From positions 1,364,001 to 1,428,000 of the forward strand of contig CM065299.1 of assembly GCA_032871835.1 (NCBI GenBank): a stretch of 64,000 nt of DNA, in the 5' to 3' direction. A model generated the notes under the pieces. It had not been told where the DNA came from and did not search any database. It saw only the letters and a list, made by a program, of their open reading frames with translations. The translations under genes were made by a program, and so were the position numbers. Below are positions 10,906 to 20,607 of the stretch, piece after piece (the first letter of the stretch is position 1; the number at the start of each line of letters is the position of its first letter). Source of the stretch: Dipteronia dyeriana. Taxonomy: Eukaryota; Streptophyta; Magnoliopsida; Sapindales; Sapindaceae.

Positions 10906-11943
10906 ATGGTGGTCGAATTTGCTGAGCTTGTTCAGACGCAGCAATGTCAGGCTGATCGGATAAAGCGCCTGGAGGCTCAGCTGAAGGTGAGTAAAGAGGG
11001 TCGTGCTCGAGCTGAGCAGGCTTATCAGCAGGAGGTCGGTTCTGTGCAGTTATTTGCCAACCAATGCCTGGCAAAGCAGGTTGAAGCTGAAGACAAGGCA
11101 TCTTTGGCAGATGAGAAGGTTGCATTGCTTCAAAACCTTCTTTCTTCTACTGAAGAATTTATGCTCAAGGCCGAGCAGGAGGCGGAGAAGGCGAAGTCGG
11201 CTTATGTCCAAAAAATTGAAGATTTGGAGCGCCAAGTGCTGACAATTGAATCCCTTTCCCGAGAGGCCAGGTTGGAGCTGGAAGTCCAAGGGGTGGATCG
11301 TTTTAAAAGATCCCCTGCTTATGATGCCCTACTTCTTCAGGAATTTCAGCATGGGCTAGTTTCGGCCAACGAATTCTTCAAAGTAAAGAGTAGGGCAACC
11401 GAGAAGGCCCGTGCTAATTAGGAGCTGTCAATCAAACACCATGTGGACCGGTCCTTGGAACATCTTCGGATTCAGATGAGGGAATGGAGAGCCTACTGCC
11501 GTAGTCAAGGCAAGGAGCCTCATCCTATGCATTTAGAGATTTCGTCCGAGCACTCCCTCTCAACCTTTTACGCAAGTCAAGATTCTGTTGAATGTGTAGT
11601 CTCGGATGTCGGGCCAACCCCTGGTGAAGATTACAGCCAGTGGAGGGATGATACTGTCGACGATATTACTTGGCAGTCTAATGAGAGCCTGCTTTGTGAA
11701 TACGAGATGGTGCCAGATCCGAGTATTGGCAAAGGCTCGAAATCCTCGCAACCTTAATTTTGTAGATTTGTAGAAGATTCTGATTCTGATTCTGATTCTT
11801 TATTTTTTACTTGTAAAGAATCATTTCTTTAGACTGTAACCATCCTTTTTAAGAGTAATAGAATTCGATTCTCTGAGTTGAATGGTTTTGGTCTTTTTAT
11901 TTATTTTTTAATATTTTTTTTGCTGATTGTCGCCGAATGTTGT

Positions 11944-12215
11944 ATTAAACTGGCTGATAGTCGGGTAACTTAACCGAGTATCTTATTAAACCGGTTGTTA
12001 CTCGAATAACTTCAATTGCCAAGTATCTTATTAAACTGGCTGATGGTCGGGTAACTCAACCGAGTATCTTATTAAACCGGTTGTTACCCGAATAACTTCA
12101 ATTGCCAAGTATCTTATTAAACTGGCTGATGGTCGGGTAACTCAACCGAGTATCTTATTAAACCGGTTGTTACCCGAATAACTTTAATTGTCAAGTATCT
12201 TATTAAACTGGCTTC
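11944..12215. repeat. 86-bp tandem repeat, three copies plus a partial
   Basis: Units begin AAACTGGCTGATGGTCGGG at about 11947, 12033 and 12119, with a partial at 12205. Each unit is itself two diverged halves, each containing CTTATTAAAC(T/C)GG. It lies between the 3' ends of the convergent antisense gene and pol. Tat-lineage elements are known to form tandem repeats in this region. Confidence 0.85.
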
Positions 12216-12781
12216 TTTATTATTAACCGAGTCATCTTGAAACAGGCAAGTTTGCACTTATGTTTCATACCCGATTGCTACCTGAACGTTATATCAAGAC
12301 TCACCATGATTATACGTTCGAGTCCTTACGCAATACCAAGGACGTCTCCCTAGTTTTTATGCGCAAGGGTTTGCCGAATCGTTGAGCTCTTTTTTTAAAA
12401 AGTTGCTTCAACACAGCTACGCATTTCACCGGAATTTCTCCCGATAGCGTCCCGAGCATTTTTCCAGAGTCTGGTGCGTCGGGTTTGCCTTTTTGTGAAG
12501 GTCATTTTGACCCTGCTCGGCTGGCATGCTTCTAAGAGCTTCTCCGCCCTTTTGGGATTTGATGGTCCCGAGAATTCTATTTGCATGTTCTTATTATCAT
12601 GATCTTCTTCCATATGTTCTTATTATCATATGCTTTTTGGAAATCTCGAGCTGGATGCTTTACTTTTGGAAATTCCAAATAGTTTCATTTATTACTGCAA
12701 AAAATCAACAAAGATTTAAATTACAGTTTAATATTTATCCTGACTAGAAAAAGAACAAAGTATTTAATATAAATATATATT

Positions 12782-13770
12782 TTAAGGATAGAAAATCTTC
12801 AGATATTGGGCATTGCATGGTCGGGGTAACACCCCTCCATTGGGTCGAGCAATCCAATAAGCTCCATGGCCAGCTATCCCCTCGATCTTGTATGGACCTT
12901 CCCATTTGTCAGACAGGGATCCCTCGGCTCTATTCTTTGTGTTCAGTGACACCTTCCTGAGCATCAGGTCTTCTAACTGGAATTTCCTGATCTGAACACG
13001 AGAGTTGTAGTGGCGAGCTACTCTTTGTTGATAAGCTGTATTTCTTATTCGGGACTTTTCCCTTTTCTCTTCTAGCTCATCCAAACTTTGTAGCAGTGTA
13101 TCAATATTTTGTTCTTCATCGTATAGCCTGACCCGGGGGGACGCATACGATGTTTCTATTGGGATGACAACTTTTGTTCCGAATGCTAGGCTGAACGGAG
13201 TTTCTCCTGTTGAAGTCCTTGCCTTCGTCCGATATGCCCACAATACTTCAGGAAGCTTTTCAACCCATCTTCATTTTTTGTCATCTAATTTTACTTTGAT
13301 AGTGTGCTTGATAATTTTGTTCACTGCTTCTACTTGCCCGTTTGTTTGTGGATGAGCTGGTGTCGCATAGTAGTTAGCAATATGATACTACTCGCACAAT
13401 TGTCTGAACTTTAGGTTATCAAACTAAGTGCCATTGTCGGTGATTATAGTGTCCGCAATTCCAAACCTATAATGTATGTTTTTCTTTACAAAATTTGTGG
13501 TGTTGGCTTCCGTGATATGCACCAAAGCTTCAGCTTCGGCCCATTTTATGAAATAATCGACAGCTACTATAGCGTGCTTCGCTCCACCCCCTGTTCCAGC
13601 TGGCATTGGCCCGATCAGGTCTATTCCCCACATGGCGAATGACCACGGGGCAGTGAGATTTCTGAGCTTTTCTGGGGGTTGTCGGATATCGTTGGCAATT
13701 CTTTGACATGTGTTGCAACTTTCTGACAATTGCTGTGCATCTGAGAAAAATGTGGGCCAATAATAGCCTT
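12782..13770 (-). pseudogene. Integrase region of the Tat element
   Basis: Minus-strand frames show the zinc-binding side (CNTCQR), the core (FAMWGIDLIGPMP, then TDNGT, two catalytic aspartates) and the C-terminal part (EGPYKIEGIAGHGAYWI). Integrase would insert the DNA copy of the element. The core is broken by a frame change near 13430, so the E of the D,D35,E triad lies in a disrupted stretch. It is the last pol domain before the 3' noncoding region. Confidence 0.8.
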
Positions 13771-14640
13771 GCCTGAGTACCTTATGCGCCAGACTCCTAC
13801 CCCCAGTGTTGTTCCCGCAAACTCCACCGTGGATCTCTTGAAGTATTCTATGTGCATCTTCTTCCGGTATACATCTCTAGAGAGCTCGAGAAAACCCCCT
13901 CTTCTGTATAATTCTCCTCCGATCATGGTATACCTAGCCGATCGATACCTGATGCGCTTTGCTAATACCGGATCTTTCGGGAGCATGCCTTCTTCCAAAA
14001 ACCTTCTCAGCTGGACCATCCAACCATCTTGCGGTGTTCGGATTTCTGAAATTTCCAAATGCTTAAGTTCAGCTGTACTCGGTTTAAGGAGGTGTGCAAC
14101 TGGAATGGTTTTTGGTCTGATTGAGGTTGTTGCTGACGCTAATTTAGATAAAGCGTCTGCCTTTTTATTTTCTTCTCTGGGGATCTGAGCGATCTTGTAT
14201 TCTTTAAATTTTTGGATGAGCTGTTTTGTGAGGTCACGGTAGGCAATCATTCCTTCATCTTTGGCCTGGTACTCGTCCATAACCTGTTTGACAACTACAT
14301 GTGAATCGCTGATTATCTCAACTTCATCTGCCCCAAGAGCTATGCAGACTCTGAGTCCAGCTAACAATGCCTCGTATTCGGCTTGATTATTGGTTGCTTT
14401 GAAATCAAATCTCATGGCACATTCAACATCATCTCCTTCTGGGGTGCGAACTACGATCCCTGCCCCGCTGCCATGAGTGTTTGAAGAACCATCAACATAT
14501 AGTTTCCATGGGAAACTTTTATCCAACAGTCTTTTTGCTTCCAGGTTTGGTTCTGTGAACTCGGCTATGAAGTCTGCCACCGCTTGTCCTTTGAGGGAAG
14601 TTCTAGGGACATAATGAATATCGAATTCACTTAACTCGAT
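13771..14640 (-). pseudogene. Second, archaeal-type RNase H and linker
   Basis: KLYVDGSSNTHGSGAGIVV near 14500, ATNNQAEYEALLAGL, then ISDSHVVVKQV show the D-E-D pattern of an archaeal/plant-type RNase H. Plant Tat elements are known to carry this in addition to the gypsy RNase H. The frame runs 14580-13770 and then loses phase before integrase. Confidence 0.8.
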
Positions 14641-14685
14641 GGCCCATTTAGTAAATCTTCCTGATATCTCTGGTTTTTGTAAAAT

Positions 14686-15900
14686 TTATCTTAATGGGCA
14701 ATTGGTGAGAACCTGGATCGTATGAGCCTGAAAGTATGGTCTCAGCTTTTTTGCTGCTGAAACCAATGCTAAGGCTATCTTCTCTGCCTGTGAGTACCTG
14801 GTCTCGGCCGGTAGAAGTGCCTTACTTGTATAGTATACTGGTTTCTGCACTCCATCTTCTGTTCTAACTAGGACTGAACTTGCTGCAAGCTCGGTTATTG
14901 ACAGATACAGCTGAAGTGTTTCCCCTTTTTGTGGTTTTGAGAGGATGAGAGATTGCCCCAAGTACTCTTTTATTTTTAAGAATGCCTGCTCACACTCTTT
15001 ATTCCACTCTAGGCCTTTCCCTTTTTTGATTACCTTGAAGAAAGGGGCGCACCTGTCTGTAGCCCTTGAGATGAATCTTCCCAAGGAAGCTAAACACCTT
15101 GTTAAGCGTTGTACCTCTTTCATCGTTTTAGGTGAAGTCATTTGTTGCAGAGCCTGGATCTTCTCTAGATTAACTTCGATCCCTCTTTGATGGACTTGGA
15201 AACCGAAGAATCTTTCCGAGTGGACTCCGAATAAACATTTGTTTGGGTTTTATTTCATCTGATATCTTCTTAATACATCAAATGTCTCTCGGAGGTCGCA
15301 GGTATGCTCATATGCTGAGACGCTTTTAGTCAACATGTCATCAATGTACACTTCCATGTTCCTTCCTATTTGCCGAGTGAAGATTTTGTTGACCAACCTT
15401 TGGTACATGGCTCCTGCATTTTTTAAACCGAAAGGCATTACTGTGTAGCAATATAAACCCTGATATGTTGTGAAAGCTGTTTTTTCTTTCATCAGCTTTG
15501 TTCATCCGGATCTGATTGTATCTCGAGTAAGCGTCCGTGAAGCTGAACAGTTCATAACCTGCTGTGGCATCCACCAGCTGATCTATTCTTGGGAGTGGGA
15601 AGCTGTCCTTTGGACATGCATTGTTTAGGTCCGTGAAATCTACTCACATCCTCCATTGTCCATTTTTCTTCTGGACGAGGACTACGTTGGCGACCCACTG
15701 AGGGTAGCTGACTTCTCTGATTGATCCCGTTGCTAGTAGCTTTTCCACCTCTTGTTTGATTGCTTGACTTCTTTCAGGATTGGACGATCTTCTCTTTTGT
15801 ATCACCAATTTTGCATTCGGGCTTACTGCGAGGTAGTGGGATATTACTCGGGCATCTATCCCGACCATATCTTCGTGACTCCAAGCGAATACATCTTTGT
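14686..15900 (-). pseudogene. Reverse transcriptase and gypsy RNase H
   Basis: The RT motifs are FTDAYSRYNQIRM (15540-15500), MPFGLKNAGAMYQRL and the catalytic YIDDM (~15345). Then SLGRFISRATDRCAPFF and the gypsy RNase H (LYLSITELAASSVLV, KPVYYTSKAL) follow. Disruptions are a stop after QKKNGQWRM at 15644, a frameshift near 15490 within RT, a stop near 15250 and a stop near 14686. The enzyme would copy element RNA to DNA; this copy is inactive. Confidence 0.85.
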
Positions 15901-16540
15901 ATTCTCTAAGCAGATTGCTTAAGTCTTGCTTGATTTTTCCCTTTAAGTTGGCCCCTATCTTGATTTTCTTGTCCGGTTTGTCTTCTTCAAGTAGTATTTC
16001 AACTAATTCTGTCTTGTACTCATTCGAGCCCTCCCTTGGATCCAGTTCGAATGACAAGGAGTCTTCACATTCATTTGGATGCATTATGGTGCACACTTGT
16101 TCGGCATCATGCTTGTCTTTGTATACCGACATGTTTGCTCTTCGGGCCATCTCTTGGGATCCCTTGACTATCTGAACCCCTTGTTCTGTTGGGAACTTGA
16201 TCATTAATGCGTAAATGGCCGTCACAGCCCTTGTTTTATTTAAGAATGGCCGGCCCAATAACGCATTATATGGCCAGTTATCCAAGTCAACTACCACGAA
16301 GTCAAACAGGACAGTCCTCTGGCATGGGGCCGTTCCGATCTTCACAGGTAGTTTGACCGTCCCGAGTGACCTGACCTCTATTCCCCCAAATCCTCTTAAT
16401 GGAGTATGTAAAGGCTGTAAATCTTTTCGATCTAGTCTTAGCTGGTCGTATACAGCCACGCTTAGGATGTCTGCTGAGCTTCCATTATCTATTAAAATTC
16501 TTCGGACTTCCCTATGGCCAATCCGGGCACTTATAACCAA
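15900..16540 (-). pseudogene. Retropepsin-like protease region
   Basis: ILIDNGSSADILS carries the retroviral-type aspartic protease D-x-G-S motif (here DNGS), followed by the ALLGRPFLN flap-side string. It is continuous with the start of RT in the same frame (298 residues, 16540-15644). It would process Gag-Pol. Confidence 0.8.
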
Positions 16541-16799
16541 AGCATCATTATGTCGAACATCGACGCCATGAGAATCTGCCTCTGTAAAGACTATTGGGTC
16601 ATATCCTTCCTTTACCCTTTTCGGGTCTGGTTCAACTGAGTTTACGTCGAAGTTATTCCTTGCTTCTATTGCTTCTCGGACTTTCTATGTTCGTTCTCGG
16701 TTGCTCCTCCCAGTAGAAGGTCCTTCGATAATTGTATGTACTACTTGATTGGTTTCAGGGCTGGTTCTTTGGTTTTGACCAGGGTTGTAACCAGCCTTG

Positions 16800-18456
16800 A
16801 TTTTCTTGGTTTCTGGTTTCTGGTTTCTGGTTTCTTATCTTTTTTCAAGATTACATCTCGCAGGTGACCTTTCCGAATAAGAGTTTCTATGTAATCTCTG
16901 AGCTGAAAACACTTTGAAGTCTCATGCCCGGTTTCTTTATGAAACCTGCAATACTTGGTTGTATCTCTCCGGGCGAACTGTGATTGTCGCCGTGGTTCTT
17001 AGACCATATTCTTTTCTTCCAAGATAGCTAGAATTTCTTCTTGTTTCTTCCGAAGAGGGGTGTAATTGGTATATCTGCCGCTGTATTTCTCTGTGGACCG
17101 TTCGGCGTTGAGCCCATTACCCTCATTCTTGTTTTTCTCCTTGCTGTTCTCTTTCTATTTTTCTTTTTGATTCTGCCCCTTGGATTCCGTATTCTTCTGT
17201 TCGGGCTTTCCTCCATGCATATAACTTCCTCCTGTAGCTAACTCTTCTTCCTCGGCCAGAGCGTATCCTCCTGCCATATCCATCATGTCGGCATACCTTG
17301 TCATCCGTGCTCTTCTTAAATCGAAGGATAGTCGTCCATTCTGCAAGTTGTTGGTGAAGGCAGCAATAATGGCTTCATCATTAGTGCTGTCAATCTCTGA
17401 TACAGCTTAGCCAAACCGGCCCAAGTATTTTTTTTAATGACTCGTCCTTCCCCTGTTTTATTTGAGAGAGGTAGGCCACCGACTTCTTTCTGTGAACGTT
17501 GCTCAGGAATTGCCTTGAGAAGCTACTTCTCAACTCGCTGAAATTTTCGATGCTTGCTGGGGGTAGTCTTCTGAACCATCTTGAGCCTGTGTCCCCCAGT
17601 GTTTGTGGAAAGTTGAGACACAATAGGGGGTCACTGCGAGCATATTGAGCCATGACACTTTTATAGCGTCTAACGTGCTCCTTTGGATCTGTATCTTTTT
17701 TGAATTGCTCCACATGCGGCATCCTGAATCTTTCTGCGAAAGGGGTTCACAGAATCTCCCTGGTAAATGGACTGTCTGAGTCATCGTCGGACAGGTCATT
17801 GCAGCCGTAACGTCTGACAAATGCCTCCATCTGTCGCATGTTATTCTCTACTTCTCGAGTTAGGCTCTGGATTGTAATATCTTTGTCCCCCACCGGGCTT
17901 CCTCGACGGTTGAACCGTTGGGTAACTGTCATTCTTTCCTCAGATTCTTCACTTTGATGCCGGAACCCTCGTGTGACTCCATGATGAAGTTTACGATGGT
18001 GTTGATCACTGTCTTCTGATGATGACCGTCCTCTGTGCCTATCGTATTTACGATGTCTGGCACGTACTGTTTGATTGCGATCCAGCCTCTGGTGATTTTC
18101 CTCTTCTAGTGTTTTCGGTCCAGCTGGATTGATTGTGGGAGAGTTCCTTCTGGTTTCTGGCATAGTTATTCCTGGCCCTACCACCATTGAACGGAGCCTT
18201 GCGGGTGGAGGATTGGGAGTATATGCTCCTGCGGCCAGTAGATCAATCCCTTCCCTTGATGCGTCTGTCATCAATTGCTGCAGGGCCTCTTGGAAACGCA
18301 TGTAAGATCTCTGCTGGTTGGAGGATCTTGCTGGATTCCTGACAGGTGCGCAGGTTGGTTTTCTGTGTTTGCTGCAGGATTTTGTGATGTATTGCCAATA
18401 TGGAAATCGCCTGGTGATCTTTGGCCATTCCCTGAACTACTTCTACTTCCTGCCAT
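16800..18456 (-). pseudogene. Gag region
   Basis: ATG at 18456 opens MAGSRSSSGNGQRSPGDF; a frameshift near 18300 and stops near 17747 and 17390 break it. The capsid-like part is HVEQFKKDTDPKEHVRRYK...WFRRLPPASIENFSELRSSF, as in retrotransposon gag. A Cys/His-containing string CRFHKETGHETSKC near 16940 lies toward its C-terminal end. TTCTGGT repeats at ~16805-16835 are a small microsatellite in the same region. Confidence 0.8.
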
Positions 18457-18483
18457 TGCTCTTTAACAAGTTCGAAGGTTCAA

Positions 18484-18504
18484 CCCCCTCTTTCTAGCGT
18501 CAAT
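18484..18504 (-). other. Primer-binding-site region
   Basis: Read on the minus strand, ATTGACGCTAGAAAGAGGGG directly follows the 5' LTR, where a tRNA primer site is expected. It resembles the GGCGCTAGAA-type sites of other plant gypsy elements; I cannot name the tRNA. Confidence 0.55.
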
Positions 18505-19377
18505 TGTTGACGTCGATTTCTGGATTATGCCAGAAAAGCCAACAAGGATTGGATTTCGGCTATTGAATCAAAGAGAAAGAGATGTATAGAGAAGTAACAA
18601 AGACAAGTTTTACGTGGTAAAACTCCGATGGTTGGAGAAACATCCACGGGTGGTTGAAAGATCAACCAAGCCAAAATCCACTAAAATAATAAGATGTTTT
18701 TAAAAGCTCTCGATCTCACTTTTTTCTCTCTGTATTATGATTGTTGTATGCTATATTGCCTATATGTTTTTTAGCCAGATTATGGGTCTATTTATATGCT
18801 TATAGAACCCTAACCCGCTTTATACAAGTAATACAAGATCTTTGTATTTAATTGGGATTCGGTTACTTGTATGAGGTTGATTTGTCTTCTTTCCTGTTTC
18901 GGAGTCTCTTATGGAAATCGAGTGAGATTCTAGTAGTGTTGTTCGATTTGCACTTGTTTCCTTATAAGAACGTAATCTTCGCAAAGTAATCAAGTTACTT
19001 CCTGATTAGGGACTCTTCTAACTTGACGTTCTATTTTATTTGGGATTCCTTCCTGATGGATATCGTCACGTATTTAATGACAATCCGTATCAAATAAGCA
19101 CCAAGTTTTTAATTGGGTCGTATTTATTCCTGAGTAAGGGTAATACCTGACGGTCCCGAATAGTACCGTTTGAGCCCGAGTGGTAGTGTTATCTAATCAG
19201 TCCCGAGTGCGTTTAGCTGATCCCGAGTAGGTTTTTCTTCAATATATGCTTACTCGGGCTTTCTCTTCTTTAATGATGCCTCGTAGGATATTTCCCGGAT
19301 GCCCATTTGAGCGTCCACCTGGCTATTTTTTCCTTCCTGTCAATGACGTGTATTCTTGGTAAAATTTACACACAACA
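18505..19377 (-). repeat. 5' LTR of the Tat element (right in window)
   Basis: TGTTGACGTCG...ACACAACA, 873 bp, followed by the TATAA duplication (19378-19382). Differences from the other LTR are scattered substitutions and a few one-base indels. Confidence 0.9.
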
Positions 19378-19779
19378 TATAAAATATTTTATTAAAAAAA
19401 ACAAATTATAAAATCGAAACATATTTAAATTTTATTTAAAAATAATATAAATCTATATTTTAAAAATATTTTTGAATATTATTACTTTAATAATATATAA
19501 ATTAAAACATTTATTTTCTTTAAATACATATTTCAATAATTTATTATTCAATTTCAAAATATTATCAAATTTAGCCCAATCTCATGTTTCACCAAACAAA
19601 ACATGATCTTAATTCAGTTCAGTCTCACGTTTCTCCAAACACAGTATAATATTAATTTAGTCCAGTCCAGTCCAGTCCAGTCCAATCCAATCTTATCTAA
19701 TCCCAATCTCATCTCAATCCAATCCAATCCAATCCTATAAAATTGTTTAATCCAATCCCGTACACTAAACGGAGCCTTA

Positions 19780-20607
19780 GGGTGCTCAATCGCGAAAGAT
19801 ATATCTGGGTTATTCGGTTAAAGTTGATTAAAATCGGTTATGTCACGTGAAATGCTTAAAATCGGTTGTTTTGAAAAAGCTTGTTGCTTTGATAAAATAT
19901 TTTCAACTGTGAGGAGAGATAATTGGGCCAACTCACTATCTATAGTTTGGGCCGCTGATTACTATTTCCACTGGGCCTTAACTCCTAATAAATATTGACC
20001 TTCTTTACTATTGAAAATGTCTCTTTTTGATTTTAAAAAATGAAAAGAAAATGTTTGTTTTTTATTTGAATTGACTACGAATTATGTTGACACAAATTCA
20101 TAAGTCAATGAAATTGATCCTAATGCTCTATATTATTTAAATCCTTTAATACTTTTATTTAATTTTTCAAAGAACCTCAACTCAGTACACTGAGAATTTA
20201 TTAATACTAAATTATTAATATTTTGACAAATTTATTTTATCTTCTATATATTAATTTTTAAATGATGTAATAATTTGATCTATACATTTAAATAATGTAA
20301 ATCATATCTCATTATTTGGATGATATATAATTATTGTTATTTAAATGGAGAGTTAGTAATATTCGATAATAAGAAAGATTAATTTATTAAATACCAAAAG
20401 TACCCCATACAACCCAATAGTTGTTATGTGATATATTGACAAGTGTCAAACATCAAAACTTCCAAGACAAGCTATACAAAAAAGCACAAACGACGCTCCG
20501 TTTTTGTCGCTTTTTTTTCAGCCAAAAAGTGCAGCTTTGAAATTTGACAGTTACGCGCCGTCGTCAGTCACCGCCAACTCGTCGAAAGAAAGAAGCTTCT
20601 AGAAGCA
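19780..20607 (+). promoter_or_regulatory. Upstream region of the SAWADEE gene
   Basis: AT-rich region shared with copy 2 (43657-45809 reversed, apart from the hAT insertion). A GC-rich stretch starts at ~20480 just before the ATG. No specific box is convincing. Confidence 0.4.

Larger units (their letters stand above)
8750..11757 (+). pseudogene. Antisense gene of the Tat element (Transposase_28-like), three or more exons
   Basis: Runs opposite to gag-pol between integrase and the LTR. ATG at 8750 opens a 151-residue frame with an (SD)n run; the following part (FITSNKFWKNIWFF-like region, 9286-9919) resembles the plant 'putative gypsy-type transposon' family (Pfam Transposase_28), recognised by eye only. 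Intron 1 is 9920-9989 (GTAAGT...TTTTTAG) and intron 2 is 10826-10905 (GTAAGT...TTTTGCAG); both keep frame. The last exon (from 10906) is rich in A, E, Q and K and likely coiled coil. Breaks: TAA at 9200, frame change before 9286, TAA at 9559, TAG at 11419. Function is unknown. Tat elements such as Grande are known to carry antisense extra frames. Confidence 0.7.
7386..19377 (-). mobile_element. Ty3/gypsy LTR retrotransposon, Tat lineage, with antisense gene
   Basis: Two ~870-bp LTRs with TG...CA ends enclose gag and pol on the minus strand. The order is gag, protease, reverse transcriptase, RNase H, integrase, so this is Ty3/gypsy. A second, archaeal-type RNase H between RT/RNH and integrase, an additional antisense gene downstream of pol, and tandem repeats in the 3' region all point to the Tat lineage. 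The TATAA duplication flanks it. LTRs agree at roughly 97% by eye, so insertion is not very old, yet gag, pol and the antisense gene all contain stops or frameshifts, so it is defective. Confidence 0.9.
6793..19776. mobile_element. PIF/Harbinger-type element, split by an LTR retrotransposon
   Basis: Ends GGCCCTGTTTG (6793) and CGGAGCC (19776) are imperfect inverted repeats with the internal GGGATTGGA motif, flanked by TTA on both sides (6790-6792 and 19777-19779). The paralogous site at 45810-45812 holds a single TTA with the same flanks, so the insertion is clean. GGCC-type ends with a TTA duplication are typical of PIF/Harbinger (Tourist) elements. Without the nested retrotransposon it is about 980 bp, AT-rich and noncoding. 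Its right part has a TCCAG/TCCAA pentamer run at ~19655-19735. Confidence 0.75.
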
